Assembly (NCBI RefSeq): GCF_019511345.1
Contig: NZ_JAEUAK010000005.1
Coordinates: 372,001 to 436,000, forward strand
DNA length: 64,000 bases
Direction of reading: 5' to 3'
From: Rhizobium mesosinicum
GTDB taxonomy: Bacteria; Pseudomonadota; Alphaproteobacteria; Rhizobiales; Rhizobiaceae
The position numbers and the translations under genes were made by a program. Positions 60,763 to 64,000 of the stretch are shown here, piece by piece (position 1 is the stretch's first letter; every line of letters begins with the position of its first letter). The notes below the pieces were generated by a model. That model ran no database searches. It was given only the letters and a program-made list of their open reading frames with translations, and had not been told where the DNA came from.

Positions 60763-61923
60763 ATGAAGCATCTTCTTAAATCGTGCACTGCTGCGCTCGC
60801 GAGTCTGAGCTTCGCGACGCAGGTCATTGCCGCCGAACCGCTGAAGGAATTGGGCAAGGGCGAAGGCGCCGTCAGCATCGTTGCCTGGGCCGGCTATATT
60901 GAGCGCGGAGAAACCGACAAGAATTACGACTGGGTCACCGACTTCGAGAAGGAAACCGGCTGCAAGGTCTCCGTGAAAACCGCCGCCACCTCGGATGAAA
61001 TGGTGGCGCTGATGAACGAAGGCGGCTTCGACCTCGTCACTGCCTCGGGCGACGCTTCTCTGCGTCTTGTCGCAGGAAAACGCGTTCAGCCAATCAATAC
61101 CGACCTTATCCCGAGCTACAAGACTGTCGACGAGCGTCTGCAGAATGCGCCTTGGAATACAGTCAACGGCGTCCATTACGGCGTACCCTATCTCTGGGGG
61201 CCGAATGTGCTGATGTACAATACCGATGCCTTCAAAGATAAGGCTCCAACGAGCTGGAACATCGTCTTTGAAGAACAGAACCTGCCTGATGGTAAGTCCA
61301 ATAAGGGCCGTGTGCAGGCCTATGACGGTCCGATCTATATCGCCGACGCGGCTCTGTATCTGATGGCGCACAAACCCGACCTAGGTATCAAGGACCCTTA
61401 CGAGCTCAACGAGGACCAGTACAAGGCTGCCCTCGACTTGCTGCGCGGCCAGCGCAAGATCGTCTCGCGCTATTGGCACGATGCGATGATCCAGGTCGAC
61501 GACTTCAAGAACGAAGGTGTCGTCGCCTCCGGCTCCTGGCCGTTCCAGGTCAACCTGCTGCAGGCAGACAAACAGAAGATCGCCTCCACCTTCCCTGAGG
61601 AGGGCGTGACCGGCTGGGCTGATACTACCATGTTGCATGCCGACAGCGAACACCCGAACTGCGCCTATATGTGGATGGAGCACTCACTGAAGGCGAAAGT
61701 GCAGGGTGATGCTGCCGCCTGGTTCGGCGCCGTGCCATCTGTTCCGGCTGCCTGCAAGGGCAATGAACTGCTGACCGACGCCGGTTGCAGCACCAACGGC
61801 TATGATCACTTTGACAAGATCAAGTTCTGGAAGACGCCGGTCGCCAAATGCGCAACCGAAAGCGAATGCGTGCCTTATCATCGCTGGGTGTCCGACTATA
61901 TCGGCGTGATTGGCGGGCGGTGA
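60763..61923 (+). CDS. ABC transporter substrate-binding protein, spermidine/putrescine type
   Basis: A 386-residue periplasmic protein. Residues 1-24 form a signal peptide (MKHLLKSCTAALASLSFATQVIAAE). The mature part matches the PotD-like family: VSIVAWAGYIERGETDKNYDWVTDFEKETGCKV, ALMNEGGFDLVTASGDASLRLV, NGVHYGVPYLWGPNVLMYNTDAF. Four or more cysteines near the C-terminus (AACKGNELLTDAGC, KCATESEC) may form disulfides. The ligand is probably a polyamine or related amine, but family members vary. GGGAGAC precedes the ATG. The ATPase gene follows after a repeat-bearing gap of 204 bases. Confidence 0.9.
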   Translation: MKHLLKSCTAALASLSFATQVIAAEPLKELGKGEGAVSIVAWAGYIERGETDKNYDWVTDFEKETGCKVSVKTAATSDEMVALMNEGGFDLVTASGDASLRLVAGKRVQPINTDLIPSYKTVDERLQNAPWNTVNGVHYGVPYLWGPNVLMYNTDAFKDKAPTSWNIVFEEQNLPDGKSNKGRVQAYDGPIYIADAALYLMAHKPDLGIKDPYELNEDQYKAALDLLRGQRKIVSRYWHDAMIQVDDFKNEGVVASGSWPFQVNLLQADKQKIASTFPEEGVTGWADTTMLHADSEHPNCAYMWMEHSLKAKVQGDAAAWFGAVPSVPAACKGNELLTDAGCSTNGYDHFDKIKFWKTPVAKCATESECVPYHRWVSDYIGVIGGR

Positions 61924-61945
61924 CGCCAGGCCGGTTCGCGTACAA

Positions 61946-62080
61946 AGTCCCTCCCCAACCCCTCCTCATCAAGAGGGGCAGAGTGGTGCCGCCGCATTCC
62001 TGTCGAAACGCCTGATGGTTTAAGCGTGGGCGCGGCAGATTAAGCCCCTCCCCCTGTGGGGAGGGGTTTAGGCGGGGTCT
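61946..62080. repeat. GC-rich palindromic intergenic repeat inside the transporter operon
   Basis: The left part (AGTCCCTCCCCAACCCC...AAGAGGGG) and the right part (CCCCTCCCC-CTGT-GGGGAGGGG at 62045-62066, then TTTAGGCGGGGTC) are imperfect inverted copies of each other. This is the look of short mosaic repeats common between rhizobial genes. The nine-base stem is followed, after ten bases, by TTTTT, so it may also reduce read-through from the binding-protein gene into the ATPase gene. Confidence 0.55.
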
Positions 62081-62127
62081 TTTTGAAGATCAAAGCCTCT
62101 CTCAGATATTACAGATCCGGAGCCTCC

Positions 62128-63114
62128 ATGACGTCAGCCGTCCGTTTCTTAAAGGTCTCTCGCCATTTCGGCGCCGTGCGAGCCGTCGACGGCGTCGATC
62201 TCGAGATCGCGCCGGGCGAATTCTTCGCCATGCTTGGCCCATCGGGCTCCGGCAAGACCACCAGCCTGCGGCTGATTGCAGGCTTCGAACAGCCGACATC
62301 GGGACATATCGAAATCTTCGGCGAAACAGCCGAAGGCGTCCCGCCCTATCGCCGCAACGTCAACACCGTCTTTCAGGATTACGCGCTGTTCCCGCATCTC
62401 GATATCCTCGACAACGTCGCCTACGGGCTGATGGTCAAGGGCATGGGCAAGGCGGAGCGGGTCAAAGAGGCCGAAAAGGCGCTGGAACTGGTGAAGCTCC
62501 CGGGTTACGGCAGCCGCCGTCCAGGCCAGCTTTCCGGCGGCCAGCGGCAGCGCGTGGCGCTCGCCCGTGCCCTCGTCAACAAGCCCCGAGTGCTCCTGCT
62601 CGACGAACCGCTCGGCGCTTTGGATCTGAAGCTGCGCGAGCAGATGCAGGAAGAGCTGAAGAGCCTGCAGCGCGCCCTCGGCATCACTTTCATCTTCGTC
62701 ACCCACGATCAAGGGGAAGCCCTCTCCATGGCGGACCGTGTGGCTGTCTTCGACAATGGCGGCATCGTCCAGCAGGGGACGCCGCAGGATATCTACCGCC
62801 GCCCGAAGACCCGCTTCGTCGCCGATTTCGTCGGCTCGTCCAATGTCATTTCCCCTGACGTGATGACGGCCCTCGGCGGCGAGAAGCGTTGGGCGAGCCT
62901 GCGTCCCGAGGCAATCCGCCTTTCCGGCGAGGGCATTGAAGCGAAGGTCGAAAGTGCCAGCTTTCTGGGCGCCGCAACTCGCCTCACCGTAGACATCACC
63001 GGATCGCGCCTGCATGTCATGCTGCCAGCCGGCAGCGATATACCCGATATTGGCACCGCCATCCGCCTCACCTGGCAGCAGGGTGACCTACACTACATGG
63101 ATGATGCGGCATGA
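62128..63114 (+). CDS. ABC transporter ATP-binding protein, PotA-like
   Basis: A 328-residue ATPase. Walker A is GPSGSGKTT near residues 38-46, the Q-loop FQDYALFPH, the signature LSGGQRQRVALARAL, Walker B VLLLDEPLGALD and the switch histidine in FVTHDQ. A C-terminal TOBE-like regulatory region follows (RWASLRPEAIRLSGEGIEAKVESASFLGAATRLTVDI), as in PotA. I chose the ATG at 62128 with CGGAG upstream. Its stop codon overlaps the next gene's start by four bases (ATGA), so the permease is translationally coupled. Confidence 0.93.
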   Translation: MTSAVRFLKVSRHFGAVRAVDGVDLEIAPGEFFAMLGPSGSGKTTSLRLIAGFEQPTSGHIEIFGETAEGVPPYRRNVNTVFQDYALFPHLDILDNVAYGLMVKGMGKAERVKEAEKALELVKLPGYGSRRPGQLSGGQRQRVALARALVNKPRVLLLDEPLGALDLKLREQMQEELKSLQRALGITFIFVTHDQGEALSMADRVAVFDNGGIVQQGTPQDIYRRPKTRFVADFVGSSNVISPDVMTALGGEKRWASLRPEAIRLSGEGIEAKVESASFLGAATRLTVDITGSRLHVMLPAGSDIPDIGTAIRLTWQQGDLHYMDDAA

Positions 63115-64000
63115 CGGCGCTGGCGATCACCAAGCCGGAAGCCTCGATCCTGCCGCAGCGCGGCGGTTTCTTCGGCCGCCTGTCGGATAGCTTATGGCGT
63201 CACCCCAAATTACTTCTGTTCCTGATGCTGACGCCGCCGCTGCTCTGGCTCGGCATCATCTATATCGGCTCGCTGATCGCGCTGCTGTTACAGAGCTTCT
63301 TCTCGATCGACGATTTCTCCGGGATGGTGAACTACGAATTCACCTTGGATACCTATGCGCAGCTTTTAAACCCCGGCAATTTTGACATCATCGTCAGAAC
63401 CATCCTGATGGCGGCACTGGTGACGGTGGCATCCGCCCTGGTCGCCTTCCCGATCGCCTATTATGCGGCACGCTATGCGCAGGGAAAATGGAAGGCGCTG
63501 TTCTATCTCGGCGTCATGCTGCCGCTCTGGTCGAGCTATCTTGTCAAGATCTATGCCTGGAAGCTGATCCTCGCAAAGGAAGGCATCCTAACCTGGCTCT
63601 TCGACAAGCTCTATCTCTCCTGGCTGCTCGATGGTGTCCTCGCTTTGCCCGTGGTCGGCGGCAATTCGCTTTCCGTTAGCTATCTCGGTACCTTCATTGT
63701 CTTCGTCTATATCTGGCTGCCTTACATGATCCTGCCGACGCAGGCGGCACTCGAGCGCGTGCCCGGCAACCTGATAGAGGCTTCCGCCGATCTGGGCGCC
63801 ACGCCGCACCAGACATTCCGCACCGTGCTTTTCCCGCTGGCGCTGCCAGGCATCGTCGCCGGCTCCATCTTCACTTTCTCGCTGACCTTGGGCGACTACA
63901 TTATTCCGCAGATCATCGGCTCATCCCGCCTTTTCATCGGCCAGGCGGTCTATACCCAGCAGGGAACGGCCGGCAACGTGCCCCTCGCCGCCGCATTCTC
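63111..64000 (+). CDS. ABC transporter permease, PotB-like (runs off right edge)
   Basis: The first 296 codons are present, beginning MTALAITKPEASILPQRGGF. Hydrophobic helices follow (LLLFLMLTPPLLWLGIIYIG, VRTILMAALVTVASALVAFPIAYYAA, LGTFIVFVYIWLPYMILP). The EAA loop that contacts the ATPase is EASADLGATPHQTFRTVLFPLALPGI, which identifies an ABC permease of the polyamine type. The N-terminal cytoplasmic extension of about 30 residues is common in this group. A second permease gene is expected beyond the window. Its ATG overlaps the ATPase stop codon. Confidence 0.92.
   Translation, partial: MTALAITKPEASILPQRGGFFGRLSDSLWRHPKLLLFLMLTPPLLWLGIIYIGSLIALLLQSFFSIDDFSGMVNYEFTLDTYAQLLNPGNFDIIVRTILMAALVTVASALVAFPIAYYAARYAQGKWKALFYLGVMLPLWSSYLVKIYAWKLILAKEGILTWLFDKLYLSWLLDGVLALPVVGGNSLSVSYLGTFIVFVYIWLPYMILPTQAALERVPGNLIEASADLGATPHQTFRTVLFPLALPGIVAGSIFTFSLTLGDYIIPQIIGSSRLFIGQAVYTQQGTAGNVPLAAAF

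Overview
The window is high-GC chromosomal DNA from an alphaproteobacterium of the Rhizobiaceae, most likely Rhizobium or a close relative. The evidence is a three-gene proton-translocating transhydrogenase (pntAA/pntAB/pntB), an aa3-type oxidase subunit IV, a putative speF-type leader before a short ornithine decarboxylase, many LacI-family sugar regulators, CUT2 and TRAP transporters, an N-acyl amino acid synthase of the FeeM type, and rhizobial palindromic intergenic repeats. I see no phage, plasmid, IS element, CRISPR array, rRNA or tRNA. It reads as ordinary core/accessory chromosome dense in small regulated operons.

Layout: 0-3 kb, transhydrogenase operon, oxidase subunit and a FeeM-like acyl transferase. 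3-5.6 kb, a membrane GGDEF-EAL protein with a degenerate cyclase site. 5.9-9.1 kb, a TRAP transporter whose membrane genes and binding protein converge on one terminator. 9.4-15 kb, glutamine-amidotransferase-like hydrolase, aldo/keto reductase, LacI regulator with a 2-hydroxyacid dehydrogenase, MarR regulator divergent from a creatininase-family amidohydrolase. 15-18.6 kb, a predicted Zur-controlled CobW GTPase-WD40-GNAT operon followed by cysE. 18.7-25.8 kb, epimerase, acetyltransferase, ornithine decarboxylase with long leader, LysR, a Ni/Co-type exporter pair, small envelope proteins. 25.9-29.6 kb, KDPG aldolase, CYTH and CHAD polyphosphate-type proteins, a frameshifted VOC gene behind a SoxR-like promoter, and tRNA hydroxylase TrhO. 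29.6-35 kb, a CHASE4-GGDEF-EAL protein, an autoregulated MarR/membrane-protein pair, beta-glucosidase, DoxX.

35-47.7 kb is a sugar catabolism region: a Gfo/Idh/MocA dehydrogenase with a TIM-barrel isomerase, a CUT2 ABC transporter in the order ATPase-permease-binding protein, a divergent LacI regulator, and a xylR-xylB-xylA operon interrupted by a rhizobial repeat. LacI-type palindromes lie in front of most of these units. 47.9-51.6 kb is an EmrAB-type efflux pair with a divergent TetR regulator and overlapping operators. 51.7-58.8 kb holds an AraC-GyrI regulator, a TerC-family membrane protein, gltX, lysS and an SDR/monooxygenase pair with a divergent AraC regulator. 59-64 kb holds a LysR regulator with a perfect palindrome behind it, then the start of a polyamine-type ABC transporter that runs off the right edge.

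The strongest second-look items are regulatory: the Zur box at the zinc GTPase operon, the SoxR-type promoter in front of a broken VOC gene, the speF-type leader, the mirrored LacI operators at 41.3 kb, the tandem MarR operators at 31.97 kb and the palindrome behind the LysR gene at 60.64 kb. I did not find a convincing wholly new multi-gene system. Start codons were chosen by ribosome-binding site and family alignment from memory; functions rest on recognised motifs, not database searches.
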